In this document: in pieces, positions 1 to 12,954 of the stretch
Layout: each line of letters opens with the position of its first letter
How positions within the stretch are numbered: the stretch's first letter is position 1
Source of the DNA: Dipylidium caninum
Taxonomy: Eukaryota > Platyhelminthes > Cestoda > Cyclophyllidea > Dipylidiidae
Reading direction: 5' to 3'
NCBI GenBank assembly: GCA_017562135.1
Contig: QEYB01001522.1
Coordinates: 434,001-498,000, forward strand
Length of the DNA stretch: 64,000 bases
Position numbers and translations under genes: made by a program
Notes under the pieces: model-generated
The model's input: only the letters and a program-made list of their open reading frames with translations
Databases searched by the model: none
Told to the model about the DNA's origin: nothing

Positions 1-1614
1 ATCGCAGAAGCGGAAGTAAAAACAGTCCTAGAAATCTTGCAAAAAAACGGAATTTGTGAATGCTAGTTTGAAAGCGCTCTAAAACCATTGGTGCACGGTG
101 TGAAGTGGGTTGGCATCTCTTTCGCCAACAGCCCTGTTAATTCCCACGGAAAAGCGGGTAAGTGGACCCACCAGCTCATACGCTCCAAAAGGCGAAGACA
201 GGACAGCTGAGGTGTGAGATATAAAGGCCTCAGGGGCACCAGAAATCCCTTTGCCAAAAGTTGCGAAGACCTGGGTGTTGTGGAGTACATGAAAGCAGTG
301 CCCGCCCTCCTCAAAAGGTAACACCGAACCGGATTGCGTGCCACTTGTGAGAGGCAGTGGAGGGGAGTGGGTGGCCGTCTGGCCACTGGGCAGGGACTGA
401 CCCTCCTTGGTCTGAATCGGACGCATGAAGTGAGTGGAGCCGTCCGTGCGTCTTCTGCGTCAGCGATTTTTTTTATCCCATCAAGCGGCGGCGAGGTATC
501 GATGCTTTGCGTTTATTTGCGGATTCTTCCTCCACCCAGATCATTCCTGACCATAAATTACCATTTACTTGTTTGTGTGCCATTTATTTATTAAACAAAA
601 GAGCAAATCCCTTAGGCATGATTGTCTGGACCACAGTTAACAGTTGGAGTATCTCCTTCCACCAGCTAAAAACCTTCAATAAAAACTCACCTGATTAGCG
701 AATCTGTCCGACAAACATCTTCTTCCGGCCGCTTTGCTGGTAGTCACACTCCCACCCACCATCCCACCCACCCCACTCACCCCACCCCACCCTTCTCCCC
801 CCTCCCCCGATTTATACCTGCGGACGAAATAAATGCCAGAGTAATAAATACTTTTGCTGCCTTTCTGACTTCAAGTGCCTCATATTTCGCGTCTGTGCGA
901 AGTTGCTCAGGTGAACTGTAGGCGGGAGGGAAATACAGTCGTCACTTGTGGGGGCACAAACGTAGCTACCAAAAGTTCATTGAAGTGGCAAGGGTGCTCG
1001 TGTGTGGGAACACCACTTGGGACTTTCGCGGCCCTATAAAATTACATGAAGTCTGTCATCTCCTTCACACCTGAAAAGTCTTTATATTGTCAAACCATTT
1101 CCAAAATACGTAATTAAGTAAGAGTGGAACACTGCGTTCCTACCTCCCGAAACTCGTCTAGTAATTTAGCGGACCCATACGGCTGGCTTGCATGGTAAGG
1201 GATTCTCTTCAAAGAGTCCCAAATGTCAGTCGGTCAGGAACTGCAGCACCCTCAACAATGTTCCGCTCCTGTTCTGTTCATCTCTTCAAACGCCTTGGGT
1301 TTGCCGTGTCAAGAGGGAGGTTGGAGCGTGTTCCCGGGTCACAAACGGTGCAAAGATTACGCGGCGCTTTCTTTCATCGCAGATTCTCTTTCAACGAGCT
1401 TACTGTATGCCTTTGCATAGCACCTGGCGTAAGGGCATAAACTGTTGGTTTCCTAGAAGAAACGAGGGTTTTTGCTCGGGTTAGGCCATTTCAAGTCATT
1501 GATCATTGTCGTGACGCGTGCTATAATTCCCCACATCCCACGACTGTGTTTTTCCCTACCGAAAGAGGCCTTGTAGTCAGCAATGACCTCACCATATGTA
1601 ATTTGTATATACAG
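1..1614. other. Non-coding stretch, probably KCNQ intron
   Basis: I recognise no exon here on either strand. The overlapping open frames near 63-430 and 1190-1480 are short and lack splice-site or family support. Because the next feature is an internal KCNQ exon entered in mid-codon, this stretch is most simply intron of that channel gene. It contains a C-rich tract at about 745-810. Confidence 0.4.
745..810 (-). repeat. C-rich tract with G-quadruplex potential on the minus strand
   Basis: The plus strand carries many CCC and CCCC runs separated by one to three bases (CCCACCCACC, CCCACCCACCCC, CCCCACCCC and so on). Read on the minus strand these are closely spaced GGG/GGGG runs, enough for one or more G-quadruplexes; the plus strand could form an i-motif. 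No gene start is visible beside it. Confidence 0.5.
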
Positions 1615-4600
1615 ATTGCAGTCTACGGGGTCAATATCGGAGCGAAGCGGTCTCGGTCGATTCGGTCAACGTCTTTCATCCATCAAGAGGAAAGCTGAAA
1701 AGCTGAGGATTGGAAATGCAGCGGCAGGAAGCGGTCTGAAGCCAGCATTAGCACAGGCCAACCTTTCGTTTATCCTCCCAACCCAACTCACCGGGAGGGA
1801 AGGCGAGCACTCACAGGTGATTCCTCCCTTTTTCCTGAGGAAAACCAAATCGGAGTACAAAATTGACGAGAGTCGACGCAAGTCCTTGTCAACACTGTGA
1901 GTCAGCACGCCCCCCTTGGCCCCCTGGTGCCTCGCATGGTGCCCGTCTGGCTGCCCACTGGCCCTGGCAGCATGCGCACGGCACTCGGTTCGCGAGAGGC
2001 TCCTCGTAGACTTATAATGACTCTTTAATTACCCGCGTGGCCTCTTCGCCGACCGATTTAGTCCTTTTGCCCTCTCTGAAGCCACTCTCACGAGCAAGTC
2101 CCTTTTGCCGAGTTTTGATCAAGGTTTGGCCAGAAGTAAGTCCGCTTCCCTCTGCCACCAGGGCTGCGCCAGTGCGCTCACCGCGGTGCCCCACTTGGCC
2201 CCAGAACTAGGCACAGGTTCTTCGACCAAACTCGAGACCACTTCCAACGCCTACATAAGCCTAGTTAAATAGAATTGCCAGTTTCCAGCCTTAGCGAAGA
2301 CTCTTCAACTCATAACTCACATTACGATTAATACTTAATGACCTCCTCTCGTATCAACATATTTCCATCGAAAAAATCTACTCGAAAATGTTAATGCGGG
2401 TGCCATTAGATCGGGAATGATGCACTTCCCTTAACCACATCATTACACTTTTGTGCGACTTGCGTGAAGAAAGGAACATTCGCGTTACGTCGAAAATTCC
2501 CTCCCTCCGGTGGGAGCGCGAACTGATAAGATTTTCACTTTTACTTGTAGTCAGGAGAATCCGCCACTGCCACCGACAAATTGTGACAGCGTCGTCACGC
2601 CTGACTCTAGCGACGGTGAGTGGCTTCTTCATTTCTCCTCTAATGATATCGGAAGCAAAATTGGATCTCACCAAAGCTGGATCCGCTACTGCTACATTAT
2701 GGTGGCGAATAAGTACGAGGGTCCACACACCCATCTATGTTAATGCGTTTTTGTCCCATCATTACATTCACGATTGAGGTTTATCAGGCGAACTACGACA
2801 GCGTTCTTTTGGTGCGTTGACGTCCTATTAAGAAGAGCGTCTGTACCGTCGTAGCGTTTCTTAAAGGGATCACATTGGGTGGGAGCTGCAGGCAGGGGAA
2901 GGCTGGGGCAGCGATCGGCCCGCCCCCTGACAGTTTGCCGTTGACACGCGGTGAGTGGAGTTCTCCTAACGTCGAGTAGCATCGACTTCATTTGAGCGCG
3001 TCGAATTTCACTGCCTAGTCCACATAAAGTGTGACCGGGGTCTTGAAAGCGTATGCTAGCCCTAGCGCTAGTAAATAAATTCTCAGGGATGACAGCAAAC
3101 GGCACACAATCGCCTCATTCGAACGGGTGTTTGCTGCTTCCGTTTCGTGAATAACCCGCTTCTTTGACCAACACCGCCCGTAGCAATGGCCAACGAGTGG
3201 ATAATCACTTCGCTTTAATATACTTTCACTGGGAATTAGTTGATTGCTCTGCTGCGCTGTAAAGAGGTCGTTCGGTAGCTGGCCGAATGAAGTGCGGACA
3301 AATGGGGCTTATAGCCGGAAGTTACGCAGACACAACGCGGCATCCGTGGTTTGGTGAGAAGCCTCAACCGGAAAGGCTGATTCCCCTCTTCGGTTTTCCT
3401 CCACCCGTCTAATCACCTTGTCTTTGATGGTTTCGTCCTCTTTGCTTTGAACGCTGATGTAGCATAACGGACCATCGCTAACTTAGAGCTGAATGTTAGT
3501 TCGATCCATTTTCTACAAAAAAGAAAGAGGTTTTAATGACAGGAGGTGGATGTTTACCCCTCACCGGGTTTGCCAACAATTTTACTACCCGTCCATTGGG
3601 GGATAAAGTCTTCATTGTGTTGGCGAGCGCAGGGGCTTTGAGACGAACAGGAGATTTATGCACTTTTTAGGCAAAATTTAAATGTCTTTTCTTCCCTCGT
3701 CGAGTGATAGGGGCTGTATGGCGTGAATTCCTTGCTGGTGAGGTGTGGTACCACAAACAAAGGGTGTCCAAATGCAAGTGCGTTGCACAGGCCGAGGTTG
3801 TAAACATTCACGGCAATAAGACATACATAAATCAGACAGATTTACGGTTCCCACATCGACCATAGGTTGTGGCTTACAGTTGATTTCCAATTTTTAAGGT
3901 CGTAGCGACAGCTCTTCATCACATGGCAGATTCTTGGAAGCAGCAGGTCCAGTCGAAATGCGTGAGAGTGAGACGGGGGACTATCGCCTGGAATCGAGCC
4001 GTCCACTAACCGAAAATGACAAGGTTATGATCCGGGTGATCCGCAAGATCCGACTCTATGTGGCACGACGCAAGTTTCGTGAAGCCCTGCGGCCCTACGA
4101 CGTGAAAGATGTCATTGAGCAGTATTCCGCTGGTCATCTGGACATGGTTTCACGCGTAAAGACGCTTCAATCGCGGTGAGTCTCTCTATTCCCCTTCCGA
4201 GTTTCGCAACACCGGCTGTCTCGAATTCTTGTTCCTCGTATGAAAACAAAGGGAGATAAGAGACCTTGGTTGAACATAAGTTATTTCATCTGACACTGGA
4301 GAATATGTTCGGAGCGCTGAATACTCGTGTTCAGTCGCAGCGCTCTTGTCTAGACTGTCGGAGAAAAGTTAGGCAGACCCCGATTCGTTGCGGTTCCCCA
4401 GTTAGCATTGGAGGACTGTCCCCCGGTAGACCACAGAACGTCTCTCACTATGTCTAAGGACAGTTTTGCTAACAATGATCTTTATACCTTCCATCCCATG
4501 TCTTAATTGGCTTTTTGACCTTTCAGGCTGGACACCATTCTTGGACGTCAAGGCGGAAAATTTCCGACTGCCTATAATTCACATATCAGTCTTGCAGCTC

Positions 4601-7600
4601 GTATAGTCGGAATAGAGGCAAACGTTAGTTCTCACTTAACTAACATTTTCCGCACTAAACCTTTCTTCTTAGCAGAAATAGTCAAATTAGTGGCTGCCTC
4701 CACTCCTATCTCTACACTCAGCGCCCCAAGTCCCCTGAGAGGAGACAACCGCTGCAACCGCCTCCCCATTGCGTTTTTATGAATGATAAAGTGACTCTAC
4801 CATTGAGTCTCCTCGGGAAGGGACTGTGGCATGTCTCGCGTTTGAAATGAAGGTTGGGTGTATCAGCACTTGCCCAGGCCCTCAGCTCCTAGCTGCTGAG
4901 AGTCGAGAACGAGGAGAGGAGAGGAGATGGGGGAAGCATGGCTTTTGGTGTACGCAGAGGACAGCTTTTGTAGATATTTTCAATCGAGAACTGCCCTCTT
5001 GGGGACCCAAGTGCTTTTATTACCTTCCTTCACACTATTATTTACCTAATGTGGCTGCCAATCTCCCCAACGTCCTAGAAAGCTGAGGAAATTATGGTTT
5101 GTCTGGAACAACTCCACCAGGGTCTGCGCCAAAAATTTATCTCTAAGAGACCTTTTGCGTCAGTGGCCACATTGTGTTGCCTGCTTCCCTCCTCTCCTTT
5201 ATTATATTGAAGTGAGAGATTAGCACCCTTTCTATAAGCATTTAGCCACTTGTTCGAGAAGGGAGGGGGTCTGAGGCCGTCGCCCAGAATCCTGCTCCGA
5301 CTTGTTTAGAGGGCGAAAAGGGGAAAGGCAAGTTATGACCCTTGTGCCCCTCATAATGCATCTACCACGTTGAGCAGGCCACAGTCACCTTGTCGTAGGA
5401 GCTTCTCTCGCAAAAATTTACATTCCCTCGTGCGCTCTGATGCGGTGGGGACTTTTTCCTCCCTCGTCTGTTGCTCCCTCTCTCTCTCTCTCCTTCCCTC
5501 CTTCTCTCTTCCCCTTGCCTCTGCCTTGGTGCATGATAAATCAGTAAGATTCAACTTCAAAGTCCCAGCGCTTTTAATATGCCTTTAGTTTTCGGGTCAA
5601 CTAAGGAGTCCCACCTCTGGTAATTTTATATACAGAATTACGAGTCTGTTTAGATATGAACTTGGTTAGTTTGATTGCTATTCAACCTACGACGTCTCTC
5701 GGACAAGACCCTCCCATGCTTCTTCTCCCTCCCACTCCCTCCAGCGTAGTTCGGGCACATTCCACACCGTCTACCGACTGGCTACGTCTGGCCTATTTCG
5801 ATTGCTGCGGTGGCAGGAATCGCACTTCACCTTTTACGAGGGGATCCACCGATTTGCGCGTAAAGCACTCTTTGGTGTTTCGATAATCCTGACCATGGGG
5901 ATTGAAGGATGCCTCGTCCTTCGGCTACGAAGTGGACAGTCCAACAATGTGCTTTGCGCTGGTTTAATTCTCCTCGAAAATGAAACAGTCGCTTATGTAA
6001 TTTGCTAAATCTCGTCATTTGGTGTTGTAGGAGACGAGGTAGGACAGAGCAGACTTTTTTTTACAGAGGATTTGTTCAGTATAAAGTCAGTCGCCTTCGT
6101 GTTAGAGTATCACAAATTTGTCCATCTACCCGCGCACGGCGAGTCGCGCCAGTCCGCGGTGGATGTTGAGGTGTGGACCTGTTCGTTAGCTCGCCCTCTT
6201 CTATTTCAAAGCTCCTCACTCTGGGGTGGCCGAACCGAACCTAAAGTCGTCTTTGCTCAGTACTACACCGTTGCCACTTCTCGTACAATTTGAGCGGCAA
6301 AGGCTTTAACTAAGATGGTGTCTTTGTCCATCAAAGCCTTCAGACCGCAATCTTAGCTTCATTAACTAGTCCTACAAAGTAAAGTTAGCTTTCTGTGGGA
6401 TAAAATCCTTAAAAGCAGCTTCATCAACTTAAAGATATTCCTCGTGTTACATACAACAATGGTTTCACTTACTCTTCTTTAACCCACGTTCACCTTATTA
6501 GTTAAGTAGTGGCAAGTACACTTTCATAGCCGCTTCTCAGAGCTTACATAATTTTAACGACCAATCTGAGCATAAAATGTGAAAGCATCACGACAATTAA
6601 GACATGGAGAGGAGTGGTGTTGGCGGCTCGCCCCACGGTCCCTTGCATTTGATGTCCGCTAAGCGTACAAGCAGGAGAATTTGTGAAAAATCTTCTTCTT
6701 TAATGGCACTCGTGTCATTTCAGGGCTGACATGTAATAATCCAGAAATGCTGCTTGATTCGATGGGTTGCTGTTAGAGCCATGTAACTCGGCTGGTCCCA
6801 CCCAAAGTCTGTCCCTCCACTGAGTCGCCTATGTTGTGAAATGGAAGACACACTAATTTTGGGGCGTAGCAATAGGTTTATGGAGAAAAATGGGCCTCTC
6901 CTCCTGTTCTCTTCTGTTGCATTGCCGAGTGTCAGGGGATTCCTCAAGTCATCTATTGCGCCTCGCATCGTGCGCTTATCAGGAGCGAGGAGCAGAGTTG
7001 GAAATACATATTGAAGGGGTTTTTTAGAGGTCAACTTAACCATTTGTTTCATGCTTTTGTTGGTGATACACCGCTAGCTCCACCAACTTGGCTACACTCA
7101 CGTCCAGTTTCATGGCGACTATCTAGGAAAGTGAGCACACCTCGTCTGACGAGGCGGTCACACCGAAGGTCAGCTCGTTCGAATGAGGGCGGTCGCATAT
7201 CGTCGGACGAGTGGAAACGCACCCGACGCCTGACTGAATGACTCGTCGGGCTGGGGCAGACAAGGGGACATGCGAGGTGTCGGTAAGGTTGTCAGGAAAC
7301 AACTCTGAAGACAGTGAGACCCTCTGAATTTTATATTCGAGCAAGTGGCGTAGAATTCCACCGCACGAAAATGTGGACCCATCTTCGTCAAGGTCACCGT
7401 GTAATGCATTCTCCACTTCACTGTTCTCTCAACCTCGGCGTCCGTGCACGGGCGCCAATGCATATTAGTAAAGAGGTGTAATATTCTCCTCCGATCCATC
7501 GCTCCCCGATTAGCTGCGAGGCTTGGGAGGTTTGCTGCTCACACTAACTCCCTGGCACTCTCTTTTACCAATGGTCGATTTGTGTGGTGTAAGAATAGCG

Positions 7601-9370
7601 GTTTATGTTCTTACGGAATTTACGGAAGAGGGGGTGACCCACGAGCATGCAACCGGTGGACCTCACGCCCACCGAGCCAAACTGTAGGCAGTGGCTGCAA
7701 GAGTGGAGCTACTTTCTCTTCCTTGTGCCCTTACTTTTCCTCTCCTAAATGTCCTCCCAATAAGGCAGTAAACCCTCATTGTACTCAACATAAACCAGGG
7801 AGATACAGTGCCTCAGCACTTCTGCCGGTGACATGGGAGACAAAGGCGTCACTGCCGATCTTCTTCTGAGAGGTGGAGCGAATCACCCTTGAATGGGGGC
7901 AGCATTCTGCTCCTGAGTTGCTCCCTTCGCCCGCATGGCCTCCATTCCGCCCAGCAACTCGCTTCATAACAGCCTTTTAACGTTTTCCTGACGCATTTTG
8001 TGGCAAAGGCCGAGGTTCGCAATTCGCGACAAATGGCGAGGAAGGCTCTTCTAATTTCTCCTTTTGAGTACTCATGCCATAGCACGAAGCAGCCATAGGC
8101 GTTAGTTTACCTCAGCCGCATTCTCGCCTCCGGGTTAGGAGGTTAAGATGCAGAAGCATCTTCCCAGTCAGCTGAACTCTGCCCATGTCAGGATGTCAGA
8201 CTCATAACCTTTTTACTCTGCTCCGTCGACGCCAATCACGTGCACTACTCAAAGATGGAGAATTCCTCTCTTCTCCCGGCCCCTTTCCCCTTCCGAGATT
8301 GAATCGCATTAGATAGACGAGCCTACGAGCAGAAGAGCACAGGAATTTCTAATGGGCAATAAGTAACTCGGTGTCCATTTCTCGCGTGGGCCTTAGATAT
8401 TGCTACCGAGGAAGGCTGTCACAGCGGTTCACTCTCAACCGTTTGTCAGTGGCATTGCGTGCAGGCAGCGTTAAAAATTCTATCCCATTCCATATGCGTA
8501 ATTCGTTTCATTTTCCTGACTGAGCCGCGTGCTTTGTTCCCCAAGTGTGTATTAAAGCAGCAGGGCAAATGGGAGACTGTTCAGCTGGTTTAGGGGACGT
8601 AAACAGTAAATTCCCTAACCTCGTTTGCTGATAAGACGAGAAATGCACCGTCTACTCTTGTCTACCCGTCTCCCACTTATACTGATGGCAAAACTACAGG
8701 GTTTACCGGAAGGCCCATATTTCTTTCAATTTAAACTATCTCTGGCTGCTTCATTTTGCTTAGCACGACGCCACGCTAATACCCATTTTTCACTCTCTGA
8801 TTCTAGTTAAAACGATTGGACAGAAAATTAGACACAGTGATGCAGTTGTGTCAAAATCTAGTGGGACATCCGTCCCAAACGGGCAGTCTTCCTCATACCG
8901 GTGCACTTAACTTCCATGCTCAGAAGCCTCTTCTTCTCAACCATGAGAGGTCCTGCTGCGAGGCGTTGTTGCAGCCGTCCTTGGACTTCCATCCCGGACA
9001 TGCGCGCTCTCATGAAGATCTTGCTCTCAAATCGACCTTCTCCCCAGTTATCCGCAATCCTTCTTCACTGCATGAATGCGTCGGTTCCTCCTCCTCCACC
9101 TCCAAGCCAGGCAAACATTCAGTCTCCTTTAGTTGTGAGGCCATCCTTCGGCCGCTCCGAGGATTTCGTAGCTCTGAAGTACTGGAGGGGCAGGCGGAAG
9201 CGGACGCGAGGGTGATGGCTGATCCCAGGGAGAAGACCGAAGCAAGGGCGTGCTCAGAGATGAGAGGTGGTCTAGAAGCAGAGAACGCTCCGCACCAAAC
9301 CCGACGATCAATTGCTGCCACCGCTGCCGCTGTCATTCGTCGTCACAAGAACACGAGGCGACACATCTGA
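1615..9370 (+). CDS. KCNQ (Kv7)-type voltage-gated potassium channel, C-terminal exons (5' partial)
   Basis: C-terminal cytoplasmic part of a KCNQ channel alpha subunit; the six-helix pore region is outside the window. Phase-consistent exons: 1615-1896, 2551-2615, 3944 (or 3947)-4175, 4527-4623 and 8807-9370, with a TGA stop. Exons 1-2 are a variable Ser/Pro/basic linker, supported mainly by splice sites and phase. Exon 3 holds helix B, the calmodulin-binding segment, with the family hallmark [18 protein letters not shown]. Exon 4 carries LDTILG and the start of the tetramerising coiled coil; exon 5 completes it (GIEAN joined to [14 protein letters not shown]), matching the helix C/helix D subunit-assembly region of Kv7 channels. 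The last about 160 residues are Ser-rich and basic and not recognised. The final intron is about 4.2 kb. Exons 3-5 are secure; exons 1-2 less so. Confidence 0.82.
4624..8806 (+). other. Long last intron of the KCNQ gene
   Basis: The intron starts GTTAGT at 4624 and ends TTCTAG at 8806. It contains a long pyrimidine tract (about 5474-5520) and several chance open frames, the longest 141 codons at 7444-7869, none with family resemblance. I see no nested gene or repeat array. Confidence 0.65.
5474..5520. repeat. CT-rich low-complexity tract
   Basis: An uninterrupted pyrimidine run with a CTCTCTCTCTCTC core followed by CTTCC/CCTTC units, inside the KCNQ intron. Simple-sequence tract with no other feature attached. 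Confidence 0.7.
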
Positions 9371-12300
9371 TAGCAGGACCAAGCTTTTTCTACACTTTAC
9401 TTTGTTTCTATTATAAAGAGTCAACTCATCAGAATGCCTGCGCGTCGGTGCACATTTGCCGACCGGAGGATTGTATTTTTACTACTTCATAATACTTATA
9501 CTGAACGATTCCTGAAGTTGTATTCTTTTATGCCTTCTCCCTGGGAAGCAAGGTCGCCGCTCCAAGTGCCTCAGTGGACGTAGACGGCGAATTCGTCAAG
9601 CCGCTCGGATCCTCACAGGCGCCAATCAGACTAGTTATGCGGCATAAAGCACAACTCGCGGCAGGAAAAAAATATTTAGGAGACTTTCGTTCCGAGCCAA
9701 CTGTTCTAATTCGATCCATTTGTGTATGAATAGGAATTGAGATTTTAAGCAACCGGTCCTTCACAACCGACTTCTGAGTATAATAAAAGTTTTAGCTTTA
9801 CAACAAGATCACTACTTATACGGAGTGGTGGATGGTGAGCTACAGGTTTGTTTACTTGAGTGGGTTTGCGGAAACAAACGCCTAGTTGGAGACACCACTC
9901 CAATTTGTCCCATTGCGACTCCGAAAGTGACCCAATCGCTAACACGCCTGGAACGGCCGAGCGAGTGCGCCTCTACACAATTTAGCGCCTAGTCCAAAAT
10001 TTACGTCGTTGCGCAATGCAGTGGGGAGAAATAGTCTTTGAATCAAAATGTGGCTGTGTGTTGATGCAATCTGCGTGGAGTTGAGGCAGTATTTTCGAGA
10101 GGTTGGCGATGAGACTACAAAGGAAATCGCAGTTAAGCACGCTTTCAGCACATTTGTGATGCACACGCTTGCCTCTGCCAGAAAACGTGTTCCACTTCTA
10201 CACGACAGCAGAATAATTTATAAAATAATTTAGTCTTATCGAATTAAACATGTCCGTTCACCGGACCGGATTGTATTCCTCCTCGCTCTGTACGTAATTG
10301 AAATTTACGGCTAGAGGTTAAGTCTGATGCGAAAAATTGCGCTCATGTATCTCGATAATGTGTCTAAATCACCGACTCCCGAGAGTTTCATAGCGAGACG
10401 TTTTCGTTCTAAGTAACTTCGACCCGCCTGTTAGAACCGCAATATTTGGAAAGTGTCCAGACAGCGCAGAAGATAGTGCACAAATGCTCCATCGAAGATG
10501 GCTCAGTAGCTGATCCCAAAACCGGGAATCCACAAAAGTGCCCAAAAGTCTGCGGGAAGACTATCAGCGCCACGACAGCTCCAACCAGGCCAGCGACTGA
10601 CGACGCTGTTCGAGGCGAGCTTAGGCTAAATTATTAATGACCGAAGAGAAAGAAATTTGTGAAGTGACAAATCACATGAGTGTCGCGCAACGAACACAGG
10701 CTTTCGTCTGTCGGCCGTTTTAAAGTTGATCGTTTTCGACTAACAAATAGACGCGCAATAAGTAGCTGAAATAGTCTGAACACTGGTTCTTCTTAATGAT
10801 GACCGCTTAAAGGAAGTGAGATTATTATAGCGCTTTTACAATGAGATGCCTCCTTCGCTTCATGCACATTACACCAAATTGGCCATAACTGCTTCCGTCA
10901 GGAAACCACGAGTGTTTATGGATATTAAAATGTTATTTCAACTTCACCTTGATTAAATCTAAGCGAAATTTCAACTGTAAACCATAAAAACATTCATACC
11001 AAGACCGTCGCCTACACCTGGGAAATTCCAGCGAAGATTTTAGTCTAAGTACACGAAAAATTTTCAGTGAAATATGCTTCCGAGGTCGAAAATAGTAATT
11101 TGGAAACTGAGAAAACTTCAATTTATCAGAGTCGGTTGGAGAAATTTTCCTGTATTTAGAGAGAGATAAAGCGTGCAGTAACTGAATAGGCTGCAACTTT
11201 AAATCATCTTCCGTCTCGAATACGACATTTCGCGTTGGCAAAATGTGATTTTGGCAGAATTTAGTAAGACAACTACATTGCACATGTGGCAAATAAATAG
11301 ATATTTGAGAGACTTATAAATCACAAAAGCATAGGAGTGGCATGTTGCCAACTAATGGCGTGAATGCTTTCAGCTGGTGTTTCCAAAGAGGAGAAGGAAC
11401 AGTAAGATTTACTAACTCAACCAATGCGTTTAGGTTTAAACAAAAGGACAATTAATGCAATTAACTCCGATACATAACCGGCTCACTGTCCTTAGAAGAG
11501 GAAGTTTGGGAAATGACTACCAATAAAGGAGCGACCGTAGGAATAGGATTCCGGTGAACGTGAACAAACGGAATTGCCACGTGCGACATACCATGGTAGG
11601 TTAGAATGGATACAAAATATGAGTACAAAATGGACAAATAGCCGAGTCCCCTCGTTTGAATATACCTTTATATCCGAAGGTATGAGCAAGAAAACCTATT
11701 TTTCTTTAACTTTTGGTGCTCTTCCTGGAGTCGCGGTAAGCCGCACTGATGCAGAGGAACATTAAACATTAATGCGTGGAAGGATGTGAGCCTACAAATG
11801 GAGGGAAGGAAGTTGATACCGCCAACCAAGTTGCCGACTGCAAGTACCGAGATGCCAATTCAACAAAATGACCAAGATATGCTTGTTCTTAAGCCTTTGA
11901 GCTTTTATGGTTCTTGCGTTTGTTAACTGTTGAGTTAAAATCGAAGTTCCCAAGTCCTTTGTTATTTTACCCGGTGGGATAAGCGTCAACAAATCGAGCG
12001 ATGACCTGAAAATTGATTAATTCTTCTAGATTCTGGTTTGTATGGTGGTTACCTATAAGATGTTTGACTTAATGAGAGATAATTTAAAACTAAACATTCA
12101 CGATACCACATGAAAACGAAGGCAAATAAAAGCCTATAGTGCTTACTTACGGATCAAAGAATTCAGTACGAAAATGACGCAAAAGTGGAAGAATTGGCAG
12201 AAAAATTGTAAACTACTATGCATAATGAGTTGGTTCAAATGTAATTTATTCCGCGTCCACTTTTCAGACTTGGCCTAACTCCAGTTGTCAGATTCACCTG

Positions 12301-12954
12301 TCCTTTCTACGCTATCCGATCAATTTAATGCAAAGGAGCGATTAAATCGTATATGAAATGTTACCATGTTTGTACACGGCACTCTCGAACAGTATATTTT
12401 TGACATTACCTAGCCTACGAACCGTAGCCTGTCATCCGCCCGGTCGGGCCCCGCAAAGTCGTATATTGTATTAATATTTTTTTCATAAACCCCATCCGGT
12501 GACCCAAACAACGCGCCACATCATCCCAAAGCGCCATTTGCTGGCGTTAGACGCGTTTTTTATTGTGAGTTCTGCGATCAGTAACTGTCTGTAAATTTTT
12601 ATGCGCACATTTCGTGTAATTGTCTCCTTTACTGTTGCCCGACCAATGGGGAAAAAAGGCAGGAATTGTTATCGCCGCCACAAGATAATTTTGTATAACA
12701 AGAAATAATTAACATAATTTGGAAAAACGTTGCGTTGGAGGTTACAATTACAAAGTAGAACGGTGTCTGCTTTTTCCCAAACAAAACTGCGCCCTCACTC
12801 AAAAACGTTAAATTTGTACAGTTATAAAAGCTATCCGTGATAATGTGCTCAAATAAATTGGCAAGTCAATTAAAATGCACAGGCGACAATTGTGTTTTAG
12901 TGCCCCAGTTTGGTTCCGTGCCGCACGCTTAAATAGGTTTCGTCTTTGGCAATA
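9371..12954. other. Intergenic region between KCNQ and SDHD
   Basis: About 3.6 kb, mostly AT-rich, with many short open frames on both strands. A 61-codon plus frame at 10048-10233 reads somewhat like protein but has no start context, splice sites or family likeness. I support no gene here. The right end should contain the SDHD promoter. Confidence 0.5.

Noticed and set aside
4624..4782. Continuation of the KCNQ exon to the TGA at 4780
   Set aside because: After GTTAGT at 4624 the reading loses heptad pattern, while the exon at 8807 restores the family coiled coil in phase.
7444..7869. 141-codon plus-strand frame
   Set aside because: No ATG-proximal signals, no family likeness, inside the KCNQ intron and overlapped by equally long minus frames.
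8816..9370. Independent 184-residue gene
   Set aside because: It is the last KCNQ exon, entered at 8807 after TTCTAG; its first residues complete the KCNQ assembly coiled coil.
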